DNA from: COMBO-56-21 sp038852315
GTDB taxonomy: Archaea; Thermoplasmatota; Thermoplasmata; UBA10834
Assembly (NCBI GenBank): GCA_038852315.1
Contig: JAWCKF010000005.1
Location: forward strand, 38,789 to 102,788
Direction of reading: 5' to 3'
DNA length: 64,000 bases
The position numbers were made by a program, and so were the translations under genes. Shown in pieces: positions 1 through 8,384 of the stretch. Numbering within the stretch: position 1 is the stretch's first letter; each line of letters opens with the position of its first letter. Under the pieces are notes generated by a model. That model had not been told where the DNA came from and did not search any database. It saw nothing but the letters and a program-made list of their open reading frames with translations.

Positions 1-1
1 G

Positions 2-1150
2 CGTGTCAGACCAATCAGCAGGACAGAGGGCGTCCCTATCGAGGAGGCCGCAGGGAGAGTGTGTGCGCAGGACGTCGTGTCCAGTGTCAGCGTACCCCCA
101 TTCTCAAGGGCCGCCATGGATGGCTATGCCGTCCGTGCGGAGGACACATATGGTGCTGGTAGGCTCAACCCAGTGAGTTTGAGGGTCAGCGAGGTCGTGT
201 ACGCCGGCGTCCTTCCGAAGACTCGCGTGAGGAAGGGCGTGTGCGCCGAGATAGCAACGGGTGCGCCACTCCCGTGCGGCGCGGATGCGGTAGTGATGGT
301 CGAGGACACGGAGAGGGAAGGCGCCCATGTCTTGGTCTATCAGGCTGTGCATCCGGGAGAGAACGTCTCGCCCGAGGGCGAGGACATCTCTCGGGGCACG
401 AGGCTGATAGCTGAGGGAGAGGTCATCAATCCAAGCAAAGTGGGCGCCATCGCGGCTACTGGTGTGCGGAAGGCCACTGTGTACGCGAAGCCGCTCGTAG
501 CTGTCGTGCCCACGGGTAACGAGATAGCAGAGCCTGGTAGACGGCTCAGACCAGGCCAGATCTACGACATAAACTCATACACGCTCTCCTCGATAATAGT
601 TAGCAACGGGGGCACGGCCCGTCGCTGTTCCATCGCGAGCGACACCGTCAGAAGCCTGGGGCGCGCCCTCGAAGAAAACCTTGACTGTGACATCGTTGTG
701 TTCTCAGGAGGGAGTTCCGTGGGTGAGAGGGACGTCATGCTGGATGTTCTGGAGAAGAGAGGCGAGGTGCTGTTTCACGGTGTGGCCGTGAAACCGGGCA
801 AGCCCACAATCTTCGGAACGGTGGAGGACACGCTCGTGTTCGGCATGCCGGGCTACCCGACGTCGTGCCTCTCGAATGCATACCTGTTCCTAGCGCCTGT
901 CATAAGACGGATGGCCCACCTGCCAGAGGCTAGAGACCGCACAGTCAAGGCCAAGATGTCGAAAAGGGTTGTCTCGACCACGGGGCGTGCGCAGTTCCTC
1001 CCGGTGAAGTTGGAGGGCGGGTCTGCGCAGCCCGTGTTCAAGGAGTCGGGTGCGATCACCAGCATGGCATTCGCTGACGGCTATGTCATGATTCCTTCGG
1101 ATGTCGACCTCATAGAGAAAGGTGAGGAGGTGACCGTGCACCTCTTCTGA
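2..1150 (+). CDS. moeA: Molybdopterin molybdenumtransferase MoeA, 5' truncated
   Basis: MoeA inserts molybdate (or tungstate) into adenylylated molybdopterin in the last step of molybdenum cofactor synthesis in the cytoplasm. The frame is open to the left edge of the window, so the true start lies outside; about 382 of the usual 400 residues are visible. Family motifs seen are PPFSRAAMDGYAVR near the visible N-terminus, TGNEIAEPG, VFSGGSSVGERD, KPGKPTIFG and the archaeal-type GMPGYPTSCL, followed by a C-terminal beta-rich domain IV. A GTG at 59 is only an internal codon, because recognisable MoeA sequence (RPISRTEGVPIEEAAGRV) precedes it. Identity is secure; the choice of molybdenum or tungsten cannot be read from sequence. 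Confidence 0.93.
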   Translation, partial: RVRPISRTEGVPIEEAAGRVCAQDVVSSVSVPPFSRAAMDGYAVRAEDTYGAGRLNPVSLRVSEVVYAGVLPKTRVRKGVCAEIATGAPLPCGADAVVMVEDTEREGAHVLVYQAVHPGENVSPEGEDISRGTRLIAEGEVINPSKVGAIAATGVRKATVYAKPLVAVVPTGNEIAEPGRRLRPGQIYDINSYTLSSIIVSNGGTARRCSIASDTVRSLGRALEENLDCDIVVFSGGSSVGERDVMLDVLEKRGEVLFHGVAVKPGKPTIFGTVEDTLVFGMPGYPTSCLSNAYLFLAPVIRRMAHLPEARDRTVKAKMSKRVVSTTGRAQFLPVKLEGGSAQPVFKESGAITSMAFADGYVMIPSDVDLIEKGEEVTVHLF

Positions 1151-1204
1151 CAAATCTCCGAGGCATGCTGAAATAGGCGGTGGGTGTTTCGCGGGCTGGA
1201 GCAC

Positions 1205-2065
1205 ATGAAAGAACTCGCTTTGAGGGCCATCTCGCGCGAGGACCTGCCTAAGGTCCTGGAAATCATAAACGCGGAGGGATGGAACTATACGATTGTCGAA
1301 CTGGAGCGGATGCTTAGGCTCGATCCCGGTGGAAGCTTCTTGGCAGAGATGGACGGCCCGGTTGGGGTCGTGACCAGCGTCTCGTACAGTCGTACGGGCG
1401 TGATAGGCCATCTCGTGGTTTCAAGGCATGTCAGGGGAAGGAGGATAGGCCGGGCGCTGATGGAACGCGTGCTCGAGTACCTGGACAGCATGGGTGTCGA
1501 ATCTACCTTGGTGTTCGCCACCGAGGAGGGCGTTCCCCTTTACAGGAAGCTCGGTTTTCGAGCGACAAGAGACGTCTTCTGTCTCAACGCGCACCTGCCC
1601 GCGCAGGTGCCTAGCGTGAGCACGAGCCATGTGCGCAGGTACGAAGACCGCGACCACGAGCAGGTGTTGACGATTGACGCCAGACTGTTCGGGGACGATA
1701 GGACGAAGCTCATGAACCTCCTGCTCTCCGAGAACCCTGATCAGACATATGTCATCGAGGCAGGCGGAACAATCTCTGGCTATGTCATGGCCCGTGGCGG
1801 TCCCCTGGGCTACGATCTCGGGCCATGGGTCTGCCTGACGGGAGATTCCAAAGATGCCGCCGCGCTGTTCACCAAAGCTGTCTCGGGTCTCGAGCGCGGC
1901 CTCCTCTTTCTGGGTGCATTCACAGAGAACCTTCACGCGATGGACATCGTTGGGCGTCTAGAGCCGTTCAGAAGCTGGCCCATCAAGCTCATGGTCAGAG
2001 GGGCGGAAAGGTACCCAGGTAGCATCCGCGAGACCTACGGGGTTGTTGGGTTCGAGCTCGGCTGA
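1205..2065 (+). CDS. Two-domain GNAT N-acetyltransferase
   Basis: The N-terminal half (about residues 1-130) is a GNAT acyl-CoA-dependent acetyltransferase fold with the CoA-binding loop VRGRRIGRALMERVLEYL and the typical LYRKLGFRATRDVF element. The C-terminal half (about 140-286) looks like the second GNAT-like domain found in tandem acetyltransferases, without an obvious CoA loop. A longer frame begins with GTG at 1184. I prefer the ATG at 1205 because MKELALRAISREDLPKV is a standard GNAT start, but neither start has a convincing ribosome site. It lies 54 bases after moeA on the same strand. The substrate is unknown. Confidence 0.8.
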   Translation: MKELALRAISREDLPKVLEIINAEGWNYTIVELERMLRLDPGGSFLAEMDGPVGVVTSVSYSRTGVIGHLVVSRHVRGRRIGRALMERVLEYLDSMGVESTLVFATEEGVPLYRKLGFRATRDVFCLNAHLPAQVPSVSTSHVRRYEDRDHEQVLTIDARLFGDDRTKLMNLLLSENPDQTYVIEAGGTISGYVMARGGPLGYDLGPWVCLTGDSKDAAALFTKAVSGLERGLLFLGAFTENLHAMDIVGRLEPFRSWPIKLMVRGAERYPGSIRETYGVVGFELG

Positions 2066-2086
2066 CCCCTAAGTAGTCAGGCCTCC

Positions 2087-2620
2087 TCAGTAGTCAGGCC
2101 TCTCACGTTTTGCATAGTAGATTATGTGCGTTTGCCTTCTATATCCTGCCTTCTCGAACAGGCGCATCGACGGCCGGTTGTCGGCCTCTATGTGTGCGCA
2201 GAAGAGCCGGCGCCCCCTTCTCCTAAAGACCCTCTCAAAGTGTTCAATCATCGCGAGCGCCACCCCTTTCCTCCTGTGCGAGGGGTCCACAGCTAGCCGG
2301 TTGATCCATGCTCTTCGACCATCATCGCTCCCAATCGCTGCGGCGATCATCTTGCCATCGGCGAATGCGCCCACGAACATTTCGGGGTCCCGCGACAGCT
2401 GGAGTCTCAGCGAGGATATCCGATCGCGTCCCTTGGGCCGGAACGAGAGCCGTGCGCGCTTCCAAAGCTCGACCATGTCGCGCAGTTCGGATTCGGTCAG
2501 TTGGCGGATGGTGAAATTCCTGTTCACCAGCTGTTTAGTGGGCCCCTTGCTGCGCCTTGGTCCAATCCCAGTATCCACAGCCTTCGCGATCTCCTTGCAG
2601 CGCGAACTCGAAACCGACAA
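2087..2620 (-). CDS. GNAT family N-acetyltransferase
   Basis: A single GNAT domain of roughly 145 residues follows a basic N-terminal extension. The CoA pyrophosphate loop is HRRKGVALAMIEHF and the C-terminal strand-turn is NRPSMRLFEKAGYRRQTHI, the pattern of RimI-like protein or small-molecule acetyltransferases. The TTG start at 2620 lies 12 bases after the stop of the upstream M55 peptidase and has a GGGGTG element before it, so the two genes are probably translated from one mRNA. A GTG at 2527 (product start NRNFTIRQL) would remove the extension and is a reasonable alternative. The acetyl acceptor cannot be predicted. Confidence 0.85.
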   Translation of the reverse strand: MSVSSSRCKEIAKAVDTGIGPRRSKGPTKQLVNRNFTIRQLTESELRDMVELWKRARLSFRPKGRDRISSLRLQLSRDPEMFVGAFADGKMIAAAIGSDDGRRAWINRLAVDPSHRRKGVALAMIEHFERVFRRRGRRLFCAHIEADNRPSMRLFEKAGYRRQTHIIYYAKRERPDY

Positions 2621-2632
2621 CGAAACACCCCG

Positions 2633-3466
2633 TCACAGAGGTCCTTCGTTCTTCGCGTAAGATGCGACCTGGTTCATGACCTCGAACACCTCGAAGGCCT
2701 GCAGCACGTCCTTCGCCCTGAACGATACAGTCTTGATGTCGACACGCTTCGTCATCGGGATCTTGGAAGCGTACTGGGCCATCAGAGGACGCTCGAACTC
2801 CACATCCATCCTGACGGGTCTCTTCACAACGAAAGGTCTGATACTGTCCCGTCGTTCGATGGCGACCTTCACGCCTTTCCTTATCAGGTCGCAGGCCCTT
2901 CGCGGAGTCAGCGTCCTGACAGCGTACAGCCCTATGCCGGTCTTCGTTGCGACTCCCACGACGCCTCTTACAAGCTCCTTCGCCTGCCTCACCGCGTGTG
3001 CGTCTCCGGAAACGAACACCAAGGGCACACCGAAGTGTCCTGCCAGCGCTGCGCTGAGGCCAGATTCTCCAACCTTGACTCCGTTCAGCCACAGACCTGC
3101 GATGCTGTACGTGAAAGTGTGTCCCAGCGTGCCGGCATGTGTGTGCCTCATCGAATGATAGCCTATCTGTATCGATGCCTCGAAGCTTGAGTCGATACCA
3201 CTCATCATACCCAAGTCGTAAGGGTTGCCGTGGATGACCTCCACATCATCATCCAGCTTCTCGGTCAGTATGTTTCTGCCCGTATCATGCGCGTCGCACA
3301 CGAGTATCTCGTCAGCGCCAGCCGCTTTCGCCCCCTCTACTGCTGCCTGCACCTCAGCCGTCATCAGCTCTCTCATGCGACCATAGTCGAACCCCTTGAG
3401 GTCCGTCTGTTCGTCGTGTGAGAGTACCGCGATACCCTCCATGTCGGCGGTGATGTGGACCTTCAT
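2633..3466 (-). CDS. M55 family D-aminopeptidase (DppA-like)
   Basis: The N-terminus MKVHITADMEGIAVL is the metal-binding start of family M55 zinc aminopeptidases (Bacillus DppA type), which release N-terminal D-amino acids from peptides. Further conserved parts are the acidic HDEQTDLKGFDYGRMR segment, ILVCDAHDTGRN, the His-rich GYHSMRHTHAGTLGHT and VPLVFVSGDAHAV. At 277 residues it is full length for the family. It is cytosolic, with no signal peptide. It is the first gene of a two-gene minus-strand unit with a GNAT acetyltransferase. A TATA-like box 33 bases upstream suggests a leaderless or near-leaderless transcript. Confidence 0.9.
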   Translation of the reverse strand: MKVHITADMEGIAVLSHDEQTDLKGFDYGRMRELMTAEVQAAVEGAKAAGADEILVCDAHDTGRNILTEKLDDDVEVIHGNPYDLGMMSGIDSSFEASIQIGYHSMRHTHAGTLGHTFTYSIAGLWLNGVKVGESGLSAALAGHFGVPLVFVSGDAHAVRQAKELVRGVVGVATKTGIGLYAVRTLTPRRACDLIRKGVKVAIERRDSIRPFVVKRPVRMDVEFERPLMAQYASKIPMTKRVDIKTVSFRAKDVLQAFEVFEVMNQVASYAKNEGPL

Positions 3467-3494
3467 GATATCGGCGCGGCATCTCAGTCTGGCG

Positions 3495-3550
3495 CTTTAA
3501 GCTTAGCCCACATATGCTCAGCAATGATATCCTGGTGAGAAGCCTTTAAG
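3495..3550. promoter_or_regulatory. Divergent promoter pair
   Basis: The 110-base gap between the M55 peptidase and the histidine kinase holds two TATA-like boxes. GCTTAAAG on the minus strand (3495-3502) lies about 33 bases before the peptidase ATG. CTTTAAG on the plus strand (3544-3550) lies about 30 bases before the kinase ATG at 3577. Both spacings fit archaeal promoters giving very short leaders. This is prediction from spacing and composition only. Confidence 0.5.
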
Positions 3551-3576
3551 AGTCTCCCGCGGATTATGCGCTGGAG

Positions 3577-5502
3577 ATGAAGGACTGTCCTTTCCCGCCC
3601 TCTCGGCCGGAGGAACATCCTGAGAGGCGGCTTCAGTGCCTTTCCAGGATCTACGAGCTCACATCGAAGCTAATGGTCGTCGAGGACGTCGACAAGCTCC
3701 TGAAGAGAATCGCTGAATCGGTCAGGGAGATCTTCGGGTTCGACCTTGTAGGCATATCCATCCTGGACGACAAGGGCGAGTATTTCGTCCCGCACGCGCT
3801 CGCAGGATACTCGCCTGAGGAAGAGAAGGAGCTGGTCATGGCGCCTCGACTCTTCGCGAGGGAGTCCATACTGCGCGACTTCAGGCCAGACTGCAAGGTA
3901 TCCAACATCGCGTATTATGTCCCCGCTGAGAAGCATGGAGCGCCTTCGTCTGAGTTTGTCGTTGTGAGAGACCGCAAGGCGGCCGAGCAGCCCCGGAGGT
4001 CGATGGATGCATGGCACGAGCTCGACCTGCTGTATTTCGCTCTCTTGAGCCGGAGAGGAGAGGTGATAGGCTACCTTCAGGTGGATTATCCGAAGGACGG
4101 CCTCATACCATCGGTCGAGACTATTGGCCTGATAGAACTCTTCGCCAACCTGGCGGCTGTCGCCATCGAGAACTCGAACATGTATCGGCGCACCCTAGAC
4201 CTTCTGCAGGAGAACGAGGAGAAGGCCCAGCGGATTTTCAAGATACTCGACCTCCTGAGGAGCGTCGTCAGAGTGGACGACATCGAGGTGGTACTCCAGA
4301 AGGTTTCCGATGCAATGGCCGCGACCTTCGAGTTCAGGAAGACCGGGGTTTCGCTGTTCTCGAAGAACTCCAACAGAGTCACGGTGCACTCCCTGACAGG
4401 ATACACGCCCGAAGAGGAGCGCGCAGTCCGGTCTAGCGTGATCCTGAAGGATAAGGTACTCGAGGATTTCAGAGAGGAGTTCAGGGTCACCAAGACCGGC
4501 TACTTCATTCCCGGGGAGCATCAGGGGAACGGGTCCTCGTTCGTGTTCATCGAGAATCCTAACAGGGCTCTTCAGCCAAGGAAGAGTCCGGACAGTTGGC
4601 ATGAGCTGGATCTGCTCTACTTCGCCATGTATGACAGGAACGGCGAGATGCTGGGATACATACAGCTCGATTATCCGAAGAACGGCAAGATACCTACCAA
4701 GGAGACAATGGAGGCGATGGAGGCGTTCGCGAGCATCGCCACAATCGCGGTCGAGAACTCCAAGATATACACAGAGATGGAGGAGGCCAGGAATCAGGTC
4801 GGGATGTATCTGGACCTGCTTACACACGATGTCGCCAGCCTGATCAACCCTGTCAACGCCTACCTCGAGATGGTCATCAGCGCGACCGACGTCAGCCCGA
4901 TACAACACAAGTACCTCACATCTGCGCAGGAGGCGGCCAGGAGCATCGCCCACCTCGTCAGGAACGTCAGGAGGTCTGCCCAGATACTTGAGACCGCTGG
5001 GACACAGCTAGTGCCGATGAACATGACGAAGGCGATCAGGGACGCGGCGTACGAAGCGAGGAACATCTTTCTTTCTAGAGAGATTGACCTTAGGCTGAGC
5101 CTTCCCGACCACGACGTCTATGTAATGGCTGACAACCTCCTGGGCGAGGTCGTCTACAACCTTCTGACTAACGCGATCAAGTACGATGAGCACGAGCAGG
5201 CCGTGGTCGACGTCGAGCTCACCGTGGTCGAACACGAAGGAAGGAGGTATGCTAAGGTGCGAGTCATCGACCGCGGCATAGGGATACCTGACGAACTCAA
5301 GGACAAGGTCTTCAGCCGAGAGTTCAAGAAGCTCTTGAAGCCGGACAGACCCATACTCCAGAAAGCCAGGGGCGCGGGTATGGGGCTGTCTTTGGTCAAA
5401 GCCCTCATCGAGCGCTACGGCGGGAAGATATGGGTCGAGAACAGGGTGTACGACGACTACACCCGAGGCAGCGTGTTCGCTTTCATGGTGCCTATGCCAT
5501 AA
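3577..5502 (+). CDS. Cytosolic double-GAF sensor histidine kinase
   Basis: This 641-residue soluble kinase has two GAF-like sensor domains (about residues 20-195 and 215-400), a dimerisation/phosphoacceptor helix with DLLTHDVASLINP (His417), and a HATPase_c domain with N-box LLTNAIKY, G1 box DRGIGIPDEL and G2 box GAGMGLSLVKALIE. All catalytic boxes are intact, so it should autophosphorylate. The two GAF domains are an internal duplication: both end with a near-identical WHELDLLYFA block and then GY(L/I)Q(V/L)DYPK(D/N)G. No transmembrane segment and no receiver domain is present, and no response regulator is adjacent; CheY and CheB are 20 kb away. The H-box resembles that of the degenerate kinase at 19281. 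The signal is unknown. Confidence 0.9.
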   Translation: MKDCPFPPSRPEEHPERRLQCLSRIYELTSKLMVVEDVDKLLKRIAESVREIFGFDLVGISILDDKGEYFVPHALAGYSPEEEKELVMAPRLFARESILRDFRPDCKVSNIAYYVPAEKHGAPSSEFVVVRDRKAAEQPRRSMDAWHELDLLYFALLSRRGEVIGYLQVDYPKDGLIPSVETIGLIELFANLAAVAIENSNMYRRTLDLLQENEEKAQRIFKILDLLRSVVRVDDIEVVLQKVSDAMAATFEFRKTGVSLFSKNSNRVTVHSLTGYTPEEERAVRSSVILKDKVLEDFREEFRVTKTGYFIPGEHQGNGSSFVFIENPNRALQPRKSPDSWHELDLLYFAMYDRNGEMLGYIQLDYPKNGKIPTKETMEAMEAFASIATIAVENSKIYTEMEEARNQVGMYLDLLTHDVASLINPVNAYLEMVISATDVSPIQHKYLTSAQEAARSIAHLVRNVRRSAQILETAGTQLVPMNMTKAIRDAAYEARNIFLSREIDLRLSLPDHDVYVMADNLLGEVVYNLLTNAIKYDEHEQAVVDVELTVVEHEGRRYAKVRVIDRGIGIPDELKDKVFSREFKKLLKPDRPILQKARGAGMGLSLVKALIERYGGKIWVENRVYDDYTRGSVFAFMVPMP

Positions 5503-5527
5503 TCCGCCGCATGTCCCAGGGAAACGA

Positions 5528-5535
5528 TTTATATC
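5528..5535 (+). promoter_or_regulatory. TATA box of the MoxR-VWA gene
   Basis: TTTATATC lies with its centre about 35 bases before the ATG at 5566 in an otherwise GC-rich 63-base gap. No purine-rich ribosome site is seen, so a short-leader transcript is likely. Confidence 0.55.
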
Positions 5536-5565
5536 TGGCCGTTTCATGCGAGGCGCGGGCAGAGA

Positions 5566-7374
5566 ATGCCGGTATCTCAAGAGGTTGCGGAGATAAAGAA
5601 GGCGACCGGAATAGTCGGCCGAGATAAGGAGCTGGAACGCGCTCTCGCGGCGATCAAATCAGGCAGACATCTCATGATCGAGGGACCAGTGGGCGTCGGC
5701 AAGACCATATTGGCCGTTGGCGTGGCCAGGCATCTTGGAAGGCCGGTGTTCCGTGTTGATGGGGACGAAAGATACACGGAGCAGAAGCTTTCTGGCTGGT
5801 TCGACCCCCCGATAGTGCTCGAGCGCGGTTACGTGCCTGAGGCGTTTATCCCAGGACCGCTCACGAGCGCCATGAGGGAGGGCGGCGTGCTGTTCATGAA
5901 CGAGATGAACCGGATGCCTGAGGGAGTGCAGAACATCCTGCTGCCCGCCATGGACGAAGGCATCATCGAGATACCCAAGATCGGCACGGTGCGGGCTAAG
6001 CCCGGTTTTGTCGTCATCGGCACACAGAACCCGCGCGAGTTCGTCGCGACGACTGCTCTCTCGGAAGCCCTTTCTGACAGGTTCGAGCTCTTGCTGCTGG
6101 ACTACCAGTCTGAGGAGGAGGAGCTCGAGATACTCTCGAGGAACTTCCCATCAGCATCGTATGATCTCATCGCGAGGGCCGTCTGGATCACAAGGCGGAC
6201 CAGGACCCACCCAAACATCAGGAGAGGGGCCAGCATCAGGGCAGCTATGAGCATGGTGCGCCTAGCCCCAACGTTCTCGGATGACTTGCTCGATGGCCTC
6301 AGAAAGGCAGCGCATATGGCTCTCCCCACAAGGATTGAGTTGCGCGAGGAGTCGAAGAAGAGCGCAGATGAGGTCATCGATGAGATAGTGAACGAGTGCT
6401 TCTCGCTGCCGCGTCCGGAGTCGGGGAGGCCGCTGAGCGGTGACAAGAAGGATGAGGAGAAGAAGCGCAGGGAGGCCGATGAGGGCAGCGTGAGGCGCAT
6501 GGATGTCACAGACCTCATGCATGTGCTGGAGCAGAGCGATGCAGGCGGCATCGCGGCTGACGAAGACCTCGGCTGGGTCATAGCACAGAACTACACCCAG
6601 CTCAGGGCGGTCATAAGAGACCCTCTGCTCCTGGACATCGCGAAGAGGATCGCCATCCAGGCCACCATAAGGCGCGTGCTGCAGCTGCTCGGCCCTGTCT
6701 CTATGCCCAGCTGGCTCACACGTGCTGAGTACAGAGTAGGGGAGGACGCAGAGATAGACGTCGAATCCACGCTTGATGCGATGGTAGATAGGGGGCGCAT
6801 CGACCCGTCCGAGATCGTCGTGGAGAGAAGGGAGCCAAGGAAGCTCGCAGTCGCCCTTATGCTGGACGCCAGTCTCTCCATGAGTGGCGACAAGCTCGCG
6901 ATGGCTACCGCAGCAATCGCGGTGCTCGCTTTCAGACTGAAGACGGTGGATTATCTGCTCATAACCTTCAACGACCGCCCCACAGTAATGAAGAAGCTCA
7001 AGGAGCCCAAGAGCTTGGACGACCTCATATCTGAGCTCTTAGATGCCAGGGCCAGTGGCTACACCAACATCGAGTGGGCCCTGTCGAAGGGACGCGAGGA
7101 ATTGTCGTTTGCCGATACACGGAACAGGGTCGGAATAATCGTGACCGACGGCAATTTCACTGTTGGCGACGATCCCGCTGAGGCGGCATCGAAGTACAGA
7201 CGACTCTTCGTTATCATGACTGAGAGCCACGACTGCCAGCCCGCTCTCTGTGAGAGCATGGCTAGGCGAGGTGGGGGCAGGATGTTCTCCGTCGGCAGTT
7301 TCGACGAGATCCCGAGGGTGCTCTACAGAGTATTGCGGATGGTCTCGCAGGGTTTTCCGAGCCAGTCCAAATGA
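5566..7374 (+). CDS. MoxR-type AAA+ ATPase fused to a VWA domain
   Basis: The N-terminal 240 residues form a MoxR/magnesium-chelatase-type AAA+ module: Walker A GPVGVGKT (residues 40-47), Walker B GGVLFMNEMNR, and sensor region GTQNPREFVATTALSEALSDRF. A charged linker (about 270-310) follows, then a helical segment and a C-terminal von Willebrand A domain with an intact MIDAS start, DASLSMS (about residues 434-440), plus the later VTDGNF strand. MoxR ATPases and VWA proteins usually act as separate partners, in metal insertion or assembly of other proteins; here both are one 602-residue chain, similar in layout to ChlI-ChlD fusions. No chelatase or cobaltochelatase large subunit is nearby, so the client is unknown. 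Confidence 0.85.
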   Translation: MPVSQEVAEIKKATGIVGRDKELERALAAIKSGRHLMIEGPVGVGKTILAVGVARHLGRPVFRVDGDERYTEQKLSGWFDPPIVLERGYVPEAFIPGPLTSAMREGGVLFMNEMNRMPEGVQNILLPAMDEGIIEIPKIGTVRAKPGFVVIGTQNPREFVATTALSEALSDRFELLLLDYQSEEEELEILSRNFPSASYDLIARAVWITRRTRTHPNIRRGASIRAAMSMVRLAPTFSDDLLDGLRKAAHMALPTRIELREESKKSADEVIDEIVNECFSLPRPESGRPLSGDKKDEEKKRREADEGSVRRMDVTDLMHVLEQSDAGGIAADEDLGWVIAQNYTQLRAVIRDPLLLDIAKRIAIQATIRRVLQLLGPVSMPSWLTRAEYRVGEDAEIDVESTLDAMVDRGRIDPSEIVVERREPRKLAVALMLDASLSMSGDKLAMATAAIAVLAFRLKTVDYLLITFNDRPTVMKKLKEPKSLDDLISELLDARASGYTNIEWALSKGREELSFADTRNRVGIIVTDGNFTVGDDPAEAASKYRRLFVIMTESHDCQPALCESMARRGGGRMFSVGSFDEIPRVLYRVLRMVSQGFPSQSK

Positions 7375-7572
7375 GTCTCGTGACTTGCGCGTCAAGGGTA
7401 TGACTCATTGGCCAGTGCTGTAACATCGAGCGGTGAGCTCGGCGTCTCAAGGGTGGTATATTAGGTTTTTGTCCTTTCGCGAACTCTCAAACCTCCTCCC
7501 AAGCAACGGTTATATATGGCATCCTTGCGAAATCACATACAATCTTCCCCCCTCCCCCCTTTTTTATGATAT

Positions 7573-7600
7573 CATTCTGTTCTCAGCATTCTGTTCTCAG
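7573..7600. repeat. Perfect 14-base tandem repeat, two copies
   Basis: CATTCTGTTCTCAG occurs twice in direct succession (7573-7586 and 7587-7600), immediately after a T tract. It is non-coding and not part of a longer array; a recent slippage duplication is the simplest explanation. Confidence 0.9.
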
Positions 7601-7738
7601 TCTACGGCTGATTCCCGATCGGATGTCTAGTGCGTCTCGATTGCGCCTATCCGAGAGTCCTCGCATTTCGGGTGCTGCCTCGCTCGCATGCATCGTGAGC
7701 GATGGTGAGCACACGCTCCTCGAGCTGCGCGACATAGG

Positions 7739-7744
7739 TTTAAG
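7739..7744 (+). promoter_or_regulatory. TATA box of the arginine decarboxylase operon
   Basis: TTTAAG within an AT-rich patch sits 27-32 bases before the ATG at 7771. The spacing implies a leaderless or nearly leaderless mRNA. Confidence 0.5.
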
Positions 7745-7770
7745 AAGTCATCTCACCTAACAATGCATTC

Positions 7771-8379
7771 ATGCAGATAGTTCCGAAGAAGCTCTTCTTC
7801 ACCAAGGGTGTGGGCAGACACAAAGAGCAGCTGCAATCGTTCGAGCTTGCGCTCCGCGACGCAGGCATCGAGAAGTACAACATCGTCTCAGTATCGAGCA
7901 TACTGCCGCCAGGATGTCAGATCGTCTCGAGGGAGGAGGGTCTGCGGGAACTTTCGCCAGGGCAGATTCTCTTCGTGGTCATGGCAAGAGCTGCCACGAA
8001 CGAACCCAACAGGATGGTCGCTGCTTCTATCGGCTGCGCGATACCCGCGGATGGTGCACAGTACGGGTACCTTTCCGAGCACCACACTTACGGTCAGAAC
8101 GCAGAGATCGCTGGCCACTACGCGGAGGACCTGGCTGTAACTATGCTCGCAACGAAGCTGGGCATCACATTCGATGCTGAGAGGGATTGGGACGAGAGGG
8201 AGAAGCAATACAAGACCAGTGGCGGCATCGTGAAGTCGCTGAATGTCACCAAATCGGCCGAGGGCGACAAGAGCGGCATGTGGGTCACCGTGATAGCAGC
8301 GGCGGTTTTCGTTACCACTAACGATGCTCGGAATGACAGTCCTAACAGGACGGGGCGGGACGAGCTCAGAAGGGAGTGA
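7771..8379 (+). CDS. pdaD: Pyruvoyl-dependent arginine decarboxylase
   Basis: This enzyme converts arginine to agmatine, the first step of archaeal polyamine synthesis. The proenzyme self-cleaves between two serines to form a pyruvoyl cofactor. Here the site is VSSILPPGC, with predicted cleavage between Ser42 and Ser43, matching the Methanocaldococcus PvlArgDC pattern. Other family segments are FFTKGVG near the N-terminus, EEGLRELSPGQILFVVMARA, and SEHHTYGQN. The C-terminal 20 residues are polar and extend past the conserved fold. The stop codon overlaps the start region of a deoxyhypusine synthase-like gene, so agmatine production and an enzyme of the deoxyhypusine/homospermidine synthase family are co-transcribed. 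Confidence 0.93.
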   Translation: MQIVPKKLFFTKGVGRHKEQLQSFELALRDAGIEKYNIVSVSSILPPGCQIVSREEGLRELSPGQILFVVMARAATNEPNRMVAASIGCAIPADGAQYGYLSEHHTYGQNAEIAGHYAEDLAVTMLATKLGITFDAERDWDEREKQYKTSGGIVKSLNVTKSAEGDKSGMWVTVIAAAVFVTTNDARNDSPNRTGRDELRRE

Positions 8380-8384
8380 ATCAG

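Larger units (their letters stand above)
7375..7770. other. Gene-poor intergenic stretch with orphan promoter
   Basis: No convincing protein gene is present in these 396 bases. On the plus strand there is a strong TATA box (TTATATAT, 7510-7517), then about 35 bases later a pyrimidine run ending in a T tract (around 7545-7566), then a perfect 14-base tandem repeat (7573-7600). A second TATA-like box at 7739-7744 serves the downstream decarboxylase. The first TATA box has no gene positioned for it, so a small RNA or an abandoned promoter is possible. A 64-codon frame in the area has no protein-like composition. Confidence 0.5.

Noticed and set aside
7566..7760. 64-codon open frame in the gap before arginine decarboxylase
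   Set aside because: Low-complexity Ser/Arg composition, no ribosome site, and it ends inside the promoter of the next gene.
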